A DNA stretch of 64,000 bases from ZC4RG30 sp963777735 (GTDB lineage: Bacteria; Pseudomonadota; Gammaproteobacteria; Steroidobacterales; Steroidobacteraceae), in assembly GCA_963777735.1 (NCBI GenBank), contig CAVZRQ010000005.1:248001-312000 (forward strand), written 5' to 3'. This document shows positions 1-7,523 of this stretch, piece after piece; position 1 is the stretch's first letter, and each line of letters opens with the position of its first letter. The notes under the pieces were generated by a model, which saw nothing but the letters and a program-made list of their open reading frames with translations, was not told the origin of the DNA and searched no databases. The position numbers were made by a program, and so were the translations under genes.

Positions 1-54
1 GTGTTCAGTCTGCCACGCAGCCTCCGCGCTGCAGGCAACCGCAGTTCGGGCTGA

Positions 55-495
55 TCAGCTCCAGCAGCGGTAAGGGTCGTCTTCGCGCCAGGTGCTGGAA
101 GCATCTGCAGAGCTTCGGCGGCCGGTCTCGTCGATGGCCAGTTGCATGCAGTGCGTGTCGGTCGACTGCCTGCCCGCTGGATCGGCGCTGGCGATGGCCG
201 TATACGACAGGCCATCATCCGATGTGCGCAGCTCGAGCTGATAGTGGCCATCGTGACTCCGGGGATCCATCGCAAGCCCCGGGGGGCGGACTCCTTCCCC
301 CAGCGTTCGCGAATAGATCAGATGGGTGGCGAAGTAACTCTCCTGCCGGTGCTGGATGCGCAGCAGGGACAGGCGCGCGTCCTGCCGCAGCGCTCGGTTG
401 ATCACCCGCGTGTAACCCGGCAGGGCCAATGCCGCCAGCAGCCCGGCCACAGCCAGCGCGACCAACAGCTCGATGAGGGAGAACCCGCGCTTCAA
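55..495 (-). CDS. pilE: PilE-class type IV minor pilin
   Basis: Type IV pilin-like protein of 146 aa. It has a short basic leader LKRG, the processing site G^FSLIELL and a hydrophobic helix up to LPGY (about residues 5-28). The prepilin peptidase PilD would cut after the Gly. Cys in THCMQ and YRCWS could close a C-terminal loop. The TTG start at 495-493 is chosen because it overlaps the TGA of the upstream pilY1-like gene (TTGA) and has GAGG about 8 nt before it. An upstream ATG would add 28 residues ahead of the leader, which is unlike a prepilin. It is the last gene of the minor pilin operon, the place pilE holds in Pseudomonas. PilE is a fibre or priming-complex subunit. The family call is firm; the split between pilE and other pilin names is by position. 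Confidence 0.85.
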   Translation of the reverse strand: MKRGFSLIELLVALAVAGLLAALALPGYTRVINRALRQDARLSLLRIQHRQESYFATHLIYSRTLGEGVRPPGLAMDPRSHDGHYQLELRTSDDGLSYTAIASADPAGRQSTDTHCMQLAIDETGRRSSADASSTWREDDPYRCWS

Positions 496-1547
496 TCGGC
501 ATCCTCGCGTCGCCACCAGGTGCGTTGCGGGCGGGTATCGAGCGAACATTCCGGCAGGAGTTCGCCGCCGATCTGACAATGGAGTCGGCCATCCGGGTCA
601 GCCGGATTCAAAGTGAGGGCCACAGCGGCGTTGGCGGGCTGCGTGCGCGGAAGTGGCCGGCGCAGATCGCCAAGGTCGATGCGGCCATTGCCATCGGTGT
701 CCACGGGAACCGCGCCATCAGCGGCACGGATGACCGTTACGACATGGGCGGCGTCCGTGCTTGGCAGCGAGCCGATGGCACAAACCGCAAACTGACTCGA
801 ACCGCTTTCAACAGCGGTGTAGTGAATTCGGCCGTTGATTGTCAGTGATTGCGCCAGCACCTGTGAGCTGCCCAGCAACAGGTAGTAGCCACGCACACTG
901 GAATTGTTGATCCCTAGCGGTGGCGCGAGCAGCTCGAGATCTGCTTCGGTCAGTGGCGATGCGGTAAACGGCGCTTCCAGGTCATCACGCAGGACATAGA
1001 AGCGGTGATCCGTGCGCGGTATACCTGTATTGGCTGTCCCGATTGCGATATTCAGCCAGGGTGGAGCACCAATGGTCTCGATGCGCGTGATATCGGGTGC
1101 GGCCAGAAATCCTCGACCGCCATCCGGTGCACGCAGATCCGCCAGCACGCCCGCGCGCAGAAAGGACTGGGGGCGGGCGCCCGCGCGCAGATCGAAACGC
1201 CACAGACGGCCAGCGCGATCGCCCGCGTAGAGGCGGTCGTGCAGCCCATCATCATCCAGATGCACCGCCATCAGGCTTGCACCAAATGCAGCATCCATTC
1301 CGGCAATCTGCTGGGTGGCACCAGGGCCGGCACCCGCCGACCAGAGTTCGCGGCCCTCGACGGGATCCAGCAACTTCAGCCCGTTCGGGAGGCTCGATTG
1401 CAGCAGTACCTCGCGGGGCGCTTCGTCAGCAAAACGCACGCGCAAAGTCAGTGGCGCTGATTTCTGGCATCCGGAATCGGCAGCCGTTGCGACTGGAGCA
1501 ATGAAAACGCACAGACACAGCGCCAGTATCAGGTTCGAGGGATTCAT
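492..1547 (-). CDS. Short PilY1-like protein (C-terminal propeller part only)
   Basis: 351 aa with a signal peptide (about residues 1-22, ending TAAD). The mature part resembles only the C-terminal beta-propeller of PilY1, with the blade motif DRLYAGDRAGRLWRFDL at about 100-120 and a calcium-loop-like DTDGNGRIDLGD at about 283-294. Full PilY1 proteins usually exceed 1000 aa and carry an N-terminal von Willebrand A or variable region, which is absent here. The upstream pilX gene overlaps the ATG by ATGA, so no N-terminal part is hidden next door. PilY1 caps the pilus, primes assembly and acts in adhesion and calcium-dependent retraction control; this form may keep only the pilus-binding part (inference). 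The ATG at 1547 is preferred over an upstream in-frame ATG because the signal peptide begins there. Confidence 0.75.
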   Translation of the reverse strand: MNPSNLILALCLCVFIAPVATAADSGCQKSAPLTLRVRFADEAPREVLLQSSLPNGLKLLDPVEGRELWSAGAGPGATQQIAGMDAAFGASLMAVHLDDDGLHDRLYAGDRAGRLWRFDLRAGARPQSFLRAGVLADLRAPDGGRGFLAAPDITRIETIGAPPWLNIAIGTANTGIPRTDHRFYVLRDDLEAPFTASPLTEADLELLAPPLGINNSSVRGYYLLLGSSQVLAQSLTINGRIHYTAVESGSSQFAVCAIGSLPSTDAAHVVTVIRAADGAVPVDTDGNGRIDLGDLRRPLPRTQPANAAVALTLNPADPDGRLHCQIGGELLPECSLDTRPQRTWWRREDAD

Positions 1548-1966
1548 GGCACCGGCACCGCCCGCAACTGACGCACACCTTGCACAACAATCACCTGAGA
1601 GCCACGAGCGCTGCGCCCGATACTGTGGATCTCGTAATGCGTTTCCCATACGCGCCCGGCGCTGAAGCCATTGGGCAGGTGCCGCCGGCTGATGATCGCG
1701 GATGTTACGGTCGCCGCATCGGCAGGGAACTCGGCTGACTGCAACTGCTGTCGTGCCACCGGATCGACTCCACGCCGCAGCTGTTCCATGATGGCGAGTA
1801 CGCCTCTTTCGCTGACCTCGAAAGCCCGCTGCTGCAACAGTCGCTGGGCAGCGAGCAGGGTTGTGGTGCCGGTTTCGGTTGCAGCATGTGCAGCAAACAA
1901 TGCAGCCAGCAGGAGGATGCCGAGCACCATGGGCAACACGAATCCGTTGGAGTGGATGCTGCGCAT
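1544..1966 (-). CDS. pilX: PilX-like minor pilin
   Basis: 140 aa. It starts MRSIHSNGFVLPMVLGILLL, the PilX-type class III signal in which a Gly precedes a Phe-Val-Leu-Pro helix instead of the usual FTLIE. The remainder is a short globular domain with few Cys. In the family PilX joins PilV, PilW, FimU and PilE in a tip complex with PilY1. The start is the ATG at 1966, five bases after the pilW stop; a longer reading frame upstream would put 29 extra residues ahead of the leader. Its stop overlaps the pilY1-like start as ATGA. Position between pilW and pilY1 is canonical and supports the call more than the weakly conserved sequence does. Confidence 0.8.
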   Translation of the reverse strand: MRSIHSNGFVLPMVLGILLLAALFAAHAATETGTTTLLAAQRLLQQRAFEVSERGVLAIMEQLRRGVDPVARQQLQSAEFPADAATVTSAIISRRHLPNGFSAGRVWETHYEIHSIGRSARGSQVIVVQGVRQLRAVPVP

Positions 1967-1970
1967 CGAC

Positions 1971-2723
1971 TCAGGACACGGCATTGCGCAGGTGGAAGCG
2001 GCGTTCGAGGGCCAGCACGCGCGGTGCCTGGCCAGCCCGCACGTCATCCGCATCTGCCCTGACGCGAAGCCTCACAAGCACCGAACTCGGTGCGCTCTCA
2101 TCCGGCAGCAACACGATCTGCAGGGCCTCGATGCCCGGCATGACCTCTGTGTCGACAAAAGCAGGCTTACCTGCAACGGCAGTGAGTGATTTGACGCGCA
2201 GGGCAGGCGTGTCCGGATCACCATCGGCACCGCGGGCCACGTAGTAGATGCGCACGAGCAGATCACGCAGTTCTGCCCGTGGCGGGCCGACCTGCACCTG
2301 CAGTGCCCCGTCCGGTACGGCCGTGATGCGGGTCGAGGCGCGGCGCAGGATCAGGACGTCGCTGTCCGGATGCGCGCCGCGGCCCTGTGCGGGGCAGGGC
2401 AAAGTCCAGCCATCGAGCACCAGCAGGGCAGGCTGCAGCGGCAACACGGTGGTGTTGCCACAAACCGTTACCGCTCCCGACATGGGAGCAGTCACGTTAC
2501 CTGTATCGGGTTGCACGGCAGAGCCGAAATAACCTGCCATCTGCAGCTCAGGCTCGAGCGTGCCGAATACGTACTGCGCCCGTTCGTGCAGGCGGCCCAG
2601 CTGTTCGGTATCGCGCCAGATGCGTTGTGCCTGTGCGAGCCCGGTGAGCGCGCCGGCCATCGCGATGCCGGCAAGCAGCATCGCGAACAGCAGTTCGATC
2701 AGGGTGGCGCCCCGCATCTGCAT
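1971..2723 (-). CDS. pilW: PilW-like minor pilin
   Basis: 250 aa with a short leader MQMRG and the prepilin site G^ATLIELLFAMLL, then a long globular domain, as expected for PilW, the largest of the minor pilins. A Cys pair (VCGNTT, LPCPAQ) may form a disulfide. The reading frame allows TTG at 2726 directly followed by ATG at 2723. The ATG is preferred because it overlaps the pilV stop as TGATG, giving tight translational coupling. PilW is a component of the pilus tip and priming complex. It sits between pilV and pilX in the usual order. Confidence 0.85.
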   Translation of the reverse strand: MQMRGATLIELLFAMLLAGIAMAGALTGLAQAQRIWRDTEQLGRLHERAQYVFGTLEPELQMAGYFGSAVQPDTGNVTAPMSGAVTVCGNTTVLPLQPALLVLDGWTLPCPAQGRGAHPDSDVLILRRASTRITAVPDGALQVQVGPPRAELRDLLVRIYYVARGADGDPDTPALRVKSLTAVAGKPAFVDTEVMPGIEALQIVLLPDESAPSSVLVRLRVRADADDVRAGQAPRVLALERRFHLRNAVS

Positions 2724-3151
2724 CAACTTGCCCCTGCGGGTGCACGGATGCCCAGCGGCAGCACCAGTTGTGCCGGGGTGCGGAGCTGTGGATCACGCCA
2801 CTGCAAACGGATGTCGAAACCAGCGGGCAGCAGGGAGTGAGAATCGACCGTCGGCAACAGATCCCTGGCCAGGGCTACGGGATCGGCCTGCGGCAACTGC
2901 AGCAGAACTGCTGAACGCCAAGCCTGGATTTCCGCAGTGGCAGTCGCGGAGTCGGGAGCTGCGCGCAGGGCCTCGGCCAGATTGCTGGCGAGGTCGGCTG
3001 CACGGGACTGCAGCAATGCAGTGCGCTGTGCAGCCAGGGATTCGACCAGCGCAGCGCCCGCGCCAAGTAGTGCAATGGCCAGCAGCAGCAGCGCCACCAT
3101 CGCCTCGGTGAGCGCGAAGCCGGACAATCTCCATGGTGGGTTTGTGTTCAT
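2723..3151 (-). CDS. pilV: PilV-like minor pilin
   Basis: 142 aa. It has the typical PilV N-terminus GFALTEAMVALLLLAIALLG (Gly before Phe, Glu at +5 of the mature chain) and a short amphipathic C-terminal domain. PilV bridges FimU and PilW in the pilus tip complex. This is the first gene of the pilV-pilW-pilX-pilY1-pilE run. A 149-base gap separates it from the divergent plus-strand pilin gene starting at 3301, so its promoter should lie there. I could not pick out a convincing sigma-70 or sigma-54 site in that gap. Confidence 0.85.
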   Translation of the reverse strand: MNTNPPWRLSGFALTEAMVALLLLAIALLGAGAALVESLAAQRTALLQSRAADLASNLAEALRAAPDSATATAEIQAWRSAVLLQLPQADPVALARDLLPTVDSHSLLPAGFDIRLQWRDPQLRTPAQLVLPLGIRAPAGAS

Positions 3152-3300
3152 GCCGGGCCAGCTTAGTCAGGCAAGCAGCGGGCGTGACAGCCGCATTTCT
3201 GGTGTACACGGGGTATTTGCGCCGACTGTCGGGGCTCCGTCTGGTAGCCTCGATGACCATGCCGAGACCAGGAACACCACAACTCATGGAGGCAGTTGCG

Positions 3301-3741
3301 ATGAATCACACTTCAGGCCGACGCCCCCATCGGGGTGTCACCCTGCTGGAATTCATCGTCGCCATGGTGGTCGTGGGCATACTCGTAGCCGTTGCGATTC
3401 CTTCGTACCGGCAGTACGAGATTCGCGTGAACCGCACGGATGCCACACGAGAGCTGCTGGCGATGGCGCAGCGCCTGGAACGCTGCTTCATCCGCACCAA
3501 TGATTACCAGCTGCTGGACAACGCGCCAACGCCCTGCCTCACGTTGCCGCAGTACACACCCGACGGCACATATGCGATTACGGGTGTCATCAATTCCAGC
3601 AGTTTCGTGTTGACGGCGACACCTCAGGCAGATCAGGCGGTGGATGCCGACTGCGCCGCCTTCACCCTCGACCAGCAATCGCGGCGGAGCGTTACCGGCA
3701 CCGGGACAGCGCAGGGTTGCTGGGGTGGTCGGCAGAACTGA
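3301..3741 (+). CDS. Type IV pilin, PilE/PilA-like, encoded opposite to the cluster
   Basis: 146 aa with leader MNHTSGRRPHRG, site G^VTLLEFIVAMVVVGIL, and the pilin spine ending AIPSYRQYEIRVNRTDA. Three Cys (RCFIR, PCLTL, DCAAF) precede a fourth at QGCWG near the C-terminus, giving possible disulfide pairs. GGAGG at 3288-3292 lies eight bases before the ATG at 3301; an ATG at 3286 would overlap that site and is rejected. The gene is inverted relative to the minor pilins on both sides. Its last 50 bases overlap the end of fimT tail to tail. It resembles PilE more than a major pilin by size and by the phrase MAQRLERC. Whether it is the fibre subunit cannot be told from sequence alone. Confidence 0.8.
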   Translation: MNHTSGRRPHRGVTLLEFIVAMVVVGILVAVAIPSYRQYEIRVNRTDATRELLAMAQRLERCFIRTNDYQLLDNAPTPCLTLPQYTPDGTYAITGVINSSSFVLTATPQADQAVDADCAAFTLDQQSRRSVTGTGTAQGCWGGRQN

Positions 3742-4213
3742 TCCGCGGCCGGCCAGTCTGGCTGACGATGACGCTACGGACAGTTGCGGGCGCAGCGGGG
3801 TGGCAAAAGTGCAGGGTGAGGGTGGCCGCCGCCCGCGGCTGAGGCAGGTACCACGCGTACGGGCGGGTGCCGCTGACCAGCACCTCCCGTGGCAATGGCC
3901 AACGCCGCAACAGCACCTCGCCGGCTTCCCGCCTGTTGAGTGCGCCCCCTTCCTGGTTCAGGAACATCATCCATTCGCGCCCGGCCAGGTCGCAGCGGGC
4001 CATGTCTGCCGTCAGGCACAGGGTGACCGCCTTGCCACTGGCCAGCGCCGTACGCCGCGCCAGCGCCAGCCCTGCGAGGGTCTGGCTGGCCGCGGCGCGA
4101 ACCGAAGCATTGGCCAGTGGCCGCCGTACGGCAGGCAGGGCGAGCCCCAGCAGCACTACGGCTATTGAGAGCACGCAGAGCAATTCGAGCAGGGTGAATC
4201 CTCGAGGCCGCAT
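3692..4213 (-). CDS. fimT: FimT/FimU-like minor pilin (GspH family)
   Basis: 173 aa. Prepilin leader MRPRG, then G^FTLLELLCVLSIAVVLLG, followed by a GspH/FimT-type domain (TLAGLALARRTALASGKAV; DLAGREWMMFLNQEGG; VIVSQTGRPRI). FimU/FimT nucleates the pilus tip complex together with PilV, PilW, PilX and PilE. It is transcribed toward the minor pilin operon but separated from pilV by the inverted pilin gene, so it is probably its own transcription unit. The last 50 bases overlap the convergent pilin gene; the conserved GRPRI element lies upstream of that overlap, so the C-terminal tail may be non-essential. Whether to name it fimT or fimU is uncertain. Confidence 0.8.
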   Translation of the reverse strand: MRPRGFTLLELLCVLSIAVVLLGLALPAVRRPLANASVRAAASQTLAGLALARRTALASGKAVTLCLTADMARCDLAGREWMMFLNQEGGALNRREAGEVLLRRWPLPREVLVSGTRPYAWYLPQPRAAATLTLHFCHPAAPATVRSVIVSQTGRPRISSADHPSNPALSRCR

Positions 4214-4267
4214 TCAGACAGCCTGCGGGAGCCGCGGCCGGCCACGCCACCTCTGAATCTGTCCGAT

Positions 4268-4296
4268 TTGCCCACAATGCGAGGTTTCCCTAGAAT
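4268..4296 (+). promoter_or_regulatory. Sigma-70 promoter of tRNA-Thr
   Basis: TTGCCC (4268-4273) and TAGAAT (4291-4296) are separated by exactly 17 bases. The tRNA begins nine bases after the -10 box. The sequence between, GCGCGGCTC, is a GC-rich discriminator of the kind found at growth-rate and stringently controlled stable RNA promoters. Seen in sequence; activity is inferred. Confidence 0.6.
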
Positions 4297-4305
4297 GCGC
4301 GGCTC

Positions 4306-4381
4306 GCCGGAGTAGCTCAGTTGGTAGAGCACGTCATTCGTAATGATGGGGTCGTAGGTTCGATTCCTATCTCCGGCACCA
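4306..4381 (+). tRNA. tRNA-Thr (anticodon CGT)
   Basis: 76 nt including an encoded CCA (4379-4381). Acceptor arm GCCGGAG pairs with CTCCGGC. The D-arm reads GCTCAGTTGGTAGAGC, the anticodon loop TTCGTAA sits on stem CGTCA/TGATG with one G-T pair, and the T-arm carries the TTCGATT loop. Anticodon CGT reads ACG threonine codons. It lies alone between fimT and the sugar dehydrogenase, with a promoter directly upstream. No duplicated 3' end is visible, so there is no sign that it serves as an integration site. Confidence 0.97.
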
Positions 4382-4494
4382 CCTTCCCTTGAGGAAGCTG
4401 GTGCGCCCTGTGCCTGTCGCCCCCAGGCCACAGTTCGCGGTATCCCGTGCATCATGGTGCTATCGCCGCGAGTGGTGCGGACAGGGGTGCTCCA

Positions 4495-7009
4495 ATGATT
4501 CTCGGACGGGCAGTCGTGGTTGCCGGCTATTTCATGATGCTGGCCCTGCTACAGGCCTGTGGTGGCGACGGTTCGCAGCCGTCAGCGGATACGACTCCTC
4601 CCAGTGCTCCCTCGTCCCTTGCCGCCGCAGCGCAGACGACAACCAGCATCCAGCTGAGCTGGCAGGCCTCGACAGATACCGGCACCGGCGTTGCGGGCTA
4701 TCGCGTATTCCGCGACGGCAATGCCACCGCAGTCGCGAGTGTGGCAGGCACCAGCTACCTCGACACCGGACTTGCGGCTGATACGGTCTATTCCTACACG
4801 GTCAGCGCTTTCGACGCAGCGGCACCGGCGAATGCATCCGCGATGTCCGGTGCTGCGACCGCCAGAACTCTGGTAGCGACGTCGTCTCCCGTCTCAGGTC
4901 TGGATTCCCGCCCGTCCAATACTTCGTGTCTGGCGGGCGACGCGCCGTCGTCGAGCGTTTCGTTTGCGGTAGAGCGGGTGTTCGCAGGCTTGCCCGATTT
5001 CCTGGAGCCCTTGTTGATGTTGCAGGAGCCGGCGAGCACCGCCCGCTGGTACATCGTGCAGAAGGGCGGCATCGTCTACGTATTCGACAACCAGCCGAAT
5101 GTGACGACGCGGCGTGTGTTCATCAATGTGAGCAGCAGCTTGTCGGATGCCGGGGGCGAGCGCGGATTGCTGGGCATGGCTTTTCATCCCGGCTTTCCCG
5201 CCAATCCGCGGGTCTATCTGTCTTATACGGCAAACGATGCCGCACAGCCCGTGACGCGCGTGGTGGAGTACCAGACCCGCGACAATGGACAGACGCTCGA
5301 TGCCGCTTCCGCTCTCGTGGTGTTGCAGACCTACCAGCCGCAGGGCAATCACAACGGTGGCCACATCGCATTCGGTCCGGATGGTTTTCTTTACATCGGC
5401 CGCGGTGACGGGGGCGGCGGCGGCGACGCATTCGGCACCATCGGCAATGGTCAGCGGTTATCCACGCTGCTGGGCAAGCTGCTGCGCATCGACGTGAACG
5501 GCAGCACTGGCGGCACGCGTTACGCCATCCCCCCGGGCAACCCCTATGCAGCCAACCCGCAGCTGTGCCACAACGATGTGGGTGCATTCACCGCCAACTG
5601 CCCCGAGATCTATGCCTATGGACTGCGAAATCCCTGGCGCTGGAGCTTCGATCGCGGCAGCGACGAGCTGTGGCTGGGAGATGTGGGGCAGGGTGCCTGG
5701 GAAGAGATCAATCGCATCACGGCGGGTGGCAACTATGGCTGGCGGTGCAGGGAGGGGGCGCACAGTTACAATACCGCCTGTGGCCCGAATGCCGGCAGCA
5801 GCATCGATCCCGTCGCGGAGTACAGCCATACACAGGGTGTGTCCGTAACAGGTGGGTTTGTCTACCGAGGCACAGCCATTCCAGCTCTGGTGGGGCGATA
5901 CGTCTTTGGCGATTTCAGTTCTGGTCGCATCTGGCATATCGCGCGTGACACCCCGCCCACGCTGCAAGTCACGACGGGTTTCAGCAGCGGTCTCAATATT
6001 TCTTCGTTCGCGCAGGATTCCGCTGGTGAAATCTATGTGGTGAACCTGGGCGGAACCCTGCATCGACTTGCCGCTGACGCAGGGTCTGGGCGAGTAATTC
6101 CCACGCAGCTTTCCGCAACAGGCTGCGTGCTGCCGGGTGACCCCACGCGTCCCGCCAGCGGCGTGATGCCCGTATGCGCCGAACGCGCCGTTCTGGTCCG
6201 ACGGCGCGACCAAAACGCGGTTCCTCGCCCTGCCGAACGGGCAGCGTATTGTCGTGAACAACGATGGCGACTTCGAATTCCCGAACGACAGCGTGCTGAT
6301 GAAGAGCTTCCGCCTGGGCAACCAACTCGTGGAAACGCGCCTTTTCATGCGCCATACCAATGGCGAGTGGGCCGGATACACCTACGAGTGGAACGCGCAG
6401 GGTACGGATGCCACTCGCGTGGTGGGCGGCAAAAGTGTGCAGGTGGCTGGGCAGAGCTGGCTCTTCCCGAGTGAGTCACAGTGCCTGCTGTGCCATACCA
6501 ATGCAGCGGGCCGCACGCTGGGTCTGGAGATCTCGCAACTCAATGGGCAGTTCGGATATCCCTTACGCGCCGCGAACCAGTTGAATACGCTGAATCACAT
6601 CGACATGCTGTCGCCCGCCCTGACGCAACCCGTGGCCCAATTGCCGGCATTGCCGGATCCGCTTGGCACGGCGGGAACCTTGACCGAAAGGGCGCGGGCT
6701 TACCTGCACACGAACTGCTCGAACTGTCATCGGCCGGGTGGCCCATCCAATGTGAACCTGGACCTGCGTTACACCACGACGCTGGCCAACACGAATGCCT
6801 GCAACATCGTGCCTGTGAGATCACTGGGGGTGAGTGACGCGCGGATCATCGCAGTGGGTGGAGTGGATCCTGCCGCCCGCTCGCTGCTGGCTTTGCGGCC
6901 GCAGCGCACGGATGGCGAATCCATGCCGCCGCTGCAACCACGCATCGTGGATGCAGCAGGCACGGCGCTGCTGCGGAACTGGATCAATTCGCTGACCAGC
7001 TGCAACTAG
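4495..7009 (+). CDS. Lipoprotein PQQ-type sugar dehydrogenase fused to a diheme cytochrome c (frameshifted)
   Basis: About 837 aa once a one-base shift at 6169-6172 is corrected. It starts MILGRAVVVAGYFMMLALLQ with lipobox LQAC, so it is a lipoprotein. Then come a fibronectin III domain (about 35-135, TTPPSAPSSLAAA to ATARTL) and a soluble glucose/sorbosone dehydrogenase propeller (about 155-545; motifs NHNGGHIAFGPDGFLYIG, YGLRNPWRWSFDR). The C-terminal part has two haem c sites, CLLCH and CSNCH, resembling the SO_2930-type diheme cytochrome family. The enzyme probably oxidises a sugar or alcohol with PQQ in the periplasm and passes electrons to its own haems. The sequence reads ASGVMP in one frame and YAPNAPFWSDGATK in the next; removing one C from the CCC joins them exactly. 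The start is supported by AGGGG eight bases upstream. Confidence 0.75.
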
Positions 7010-7034
7010 CTCGGGTCAGCGAACGGGTATCGCC

Positions 7035-7430
7035 TTACTTCTTGAGTGTGGCCAGGTAGCCAATCACGTCGGCGCGTGTCTTGGCATCGGGCAACATCAT
7101 CGGCATGGTCGTGCCGGGAACCTTCTGCATCGGGTTCACCAGGAAGGCATCCAGTGTCTTCGCGCTCCAGGTCACGCCGTATTTCTTCAGTGCAGGCGAG
7201 TACATGGTGAAGTCGGCGACGGTGGCCGCTTTGCGGCCCACGATGCCAACCATGTTCGGTCCCAACACCGGGCCACCGGGAGCCTTGCTGACGGCATGGC
7301 AGATGCCGCATTGCTGCGAAAATACGGTCTTGCCATTTTCGATATCCGGCTTGGCGCCTGCGGCAAAAACAGCGGGAGCCGCAAGAACAGCGACCATTGC
7401 AAGCAGACGGGTTGGGCGATACGCAGACAT
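7035..7430 (-). CDS. Class I cytochrome c
   Basis: 131 aa with a signal peptide (MSAYRPTRLLAMVAVLAAPA, cleavage near AAG). One haem site CGICH lies at about 41-45, and GTTMPMM near the C-terminus supplies the distal Met. Size and the phrase LGPNMVGIVGRKA are typical of the cytochrome c2/c550 type. It is a periplasmic single-haem electron carrier. It faces the sugar dehydrogenase-cytochrome gene tail to tail across 25 bases, so it is not in the same transcript, but it could be the electron acceptor for that enzyme (inference). Confidence 0.85.
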   Translation of the reverse strand: MSAYRPTRLLAMVAVLAAPAVFAAGAKPDIENGKTVFSQQCGICHAVSKAPGGPVLGPNMVGIVGRKAATVADFTMYSPALKKYGVTWSAKTLDAFLVNPMQKVPGTTMPMMLPDAKTRADVIGYLATLKK

Positions 7431-7474
7431 GGACTGTTGACTCCAGGGGTTTGAGAACCCGATTCGAAGAACTC

Positions 7475-7499
7475 GGGGGCCATTGTAGCAAAGGCCCCC
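7475..7499 (-). other. GC-rich inverted repeat between aldehyde dehydrogenase and cytochrome c
   Basis: GGGGGCC (7475-7481) and GGCCCCC (7493-7499) form a seven-pair stem around an 11-base loop. It lies in the 93-base gap downstream of the aldehyde dehydrogenase stop and upstream of the cytochrome c start, both on the minus strand. No T-run follows, so it is at best a weak terminator or an mRNA structure before the cytochrome gene. Confidence 0.35.
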
Positions 7500-7523
7500 C
7501 TGAACGCTTCCTGAAGCGCTGCG

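Noticed and set aside
1..54. Possible terminator after pilE (GCAGC/GCTGC, 17-32)
   Set aside because: Only five pairs with no T-run on the minus strand, and the sequence is cut by the window edge.
3181..3240. Sigma-54 promoter before the inverted pilin gene
   Set aside because: No GG and GC pair at the -24/-12 spacing could be found in the gap; nearby TTTGC has no matching upstream GG.
4306..4381. tRNA-Thr as an integration site of a mobile element
   Set aside because: No integrase, no repeat of the tRNA 3' end and no change to foreign-looking genes were seen on either side.
6160..6180. Programmed ribosomal frameshifting as the cause of the split genes
   Set aside because: The breaks share no slippery heptamer or downstream structure, affect unrelated functions including essential proS, and differ in direction. 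Sequence error is simpler.
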